DNA of 64,000 bases from Rhizaria sp. SCN 62-66 (lineage: Eukaryota > Rhizaria, unplaced), in contig MEDY01000002.1 in assembly GCA_001724265.1 (NCBI GenBank), positions 124,001 to 188,000 of the forward strand, written 5' to 3'. Shown here one piece after another: positions 63,701-64,000 of this stretch. Position numbers and translations under genes: made by a program. The number at the start of each line of letters is the position of its first letter. Positions within the stretch are counted from its first letter, which is position 1. The notes beneath the pieces are model-generated. The model did no database searches. It was not told the DNA's origin and saw nothing but the letters and a program-made list of their open reading frames with translations.

Positions 63701-64000
63701 GAACGTGATACACAGGTGGTTACGGAAGTAGAAGTAACCATACACACGGACGATGTTGCTCTTATGCTCACGGTCACGGTTCATCAGATGCTCGAGAATG
63801 CGGATCTCCACCAACGCTTGGTGGTGGAAGCGCTTCTTGTTGCGGATCATCTTGAGTGCGACGATCGAGTCCTTTTTGTAGTCATACACACGTGCAACCT
63901 GACCGAAGGAGCCCTTGCCGTACATCGCAAGAACTTCATACCGGTACTCAATATGGTCACCAAGCACGAACTTGTAGTCGCCACGCTCGTCATCGTACCC
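59417..64000 (-). CDS. DYRK-family dual-specificity protein kinase with very long low-complexity tail, 5' end beyond window
   Basis: The frame is open from the window edge (GYDDERGDYKFVLGDH) to TAA at 59419-59417: 1,527 visible residues in one exon. The kinase domain covers about residues 20-315, with the glycine loop GKGSFGQV, the ATP lysine in ALKMI, the catalytic loop HCDLKPEN (HCD in place of HRD is typical of DYRKs), DFGSSCF, and the activation loop YTYIQSRFYRSPEV. YIQSRFYR carries the autophosphorylated second tyrosine of DYRKs. The YDDERGDY lead-in resembles the end of the DYRK-homology box, so the real start lies outside. DYRK2-type kinases control growth and cytoskeletal processes; the substrate is unknown. 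The remaining 1,200 residues are poly-N, poly-Q, poly-A, Gly/Ser and a QA dipeptide array (62550-62660), unusual for the family. No in-frame TAG. Confidence 0.93.
60715..60750. repeat. CTG/CAG repeat encoding poly-Q in the DYRK-like kinase tail
   Basis: Twelve CAG codons on the minus strand, nearly pure. A similar run lies at about 59828-59858. Confidence 0.9.
62550..62660. repeat. Hexanucleotide array encoding (Gln-Ala)n in the DYRK-like kinase tail
   Basis: GCCTGN-type hexamers repeat along the plus strand; read on the minus strand they give alternating Q and A for about thirty residues, interrupted by MMM. Confidence 0.85.

Overview
The window is nuclear DNA from a GC-rich, intron-containing unicellular eukaryote. 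It holds seven protein genes, and nearly all of them code for very long proteins swollen by poly-Q, poly-N, poly-A, poly-G and poly-S tracts. Coding exons are GC-rich, while introns and intergenic spacers are AT-rich. Introns are short (141-511 bp) and most start with GTACGT. An OFD1-like centriole/cilium protein suggests a flagellated lineage. I cannot place the species.

Layout, left to right: (1) a minus-strand SAM/B-box/coiled-coil gene running off the left edge (1-5610); (2) plus-strand glucosidase II beta subunit, six exons, ending in KDEL (6244-9594); (3) minus-strand OFD1-like LisH/coiled-coil gene (10013-16414); (4) minus-strand NudC-type CS-domain protein, two exons (17020-19290); (5) plus-strand giant protein with an N-terminal MGC acylation signal, two exons (20441-33467); (6) a 5.2 kb AT-rich spacer; (7) plus-strand giant DENN-domain protein, four exons, about 5,700 residues (38652-56399); (8) a 3 kb spacer; (9) a minus-strand DYRK-family kinase running off the right edge (59417-64000). 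Gene pairs 1/2 and 4/5 are divergent; 2/3 and 7/9 are convergent.

The main discovery is in the reading frames. Three of the seven genes contain in-frame TAG codons (five in total, at 11579, 13088, 29711, 29777 and 40782). After each one the same frame stays open for hundreds to thousands of codons, with the same low-complexity coding character. No in-frame TAA or TGA interrupts any gene, and all six visible gene ends use TAA (4) or TGA (2), never TAG. The simplest reading is that UAG is a sense codon here, most likely glutamine because four of the five lie in or beside Q-rich sequence. Efficient readthrough is the alternative.

A second unexplained layer is a set of short nucleotide motifs, CTCACGGTCAC, TAAGTACCCC(CTTA) and GGCTTAACTTCC. 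They recur in several unrelated genes, on both strands and in different reading frames, so they are not simply repeated peptides. Functionally the genes are a mixed housekeeping/signalling set (ER glycoprotein quality control, centriole, chaperone, Rab exchange, protein kinase) and not a cluster with one pathway.
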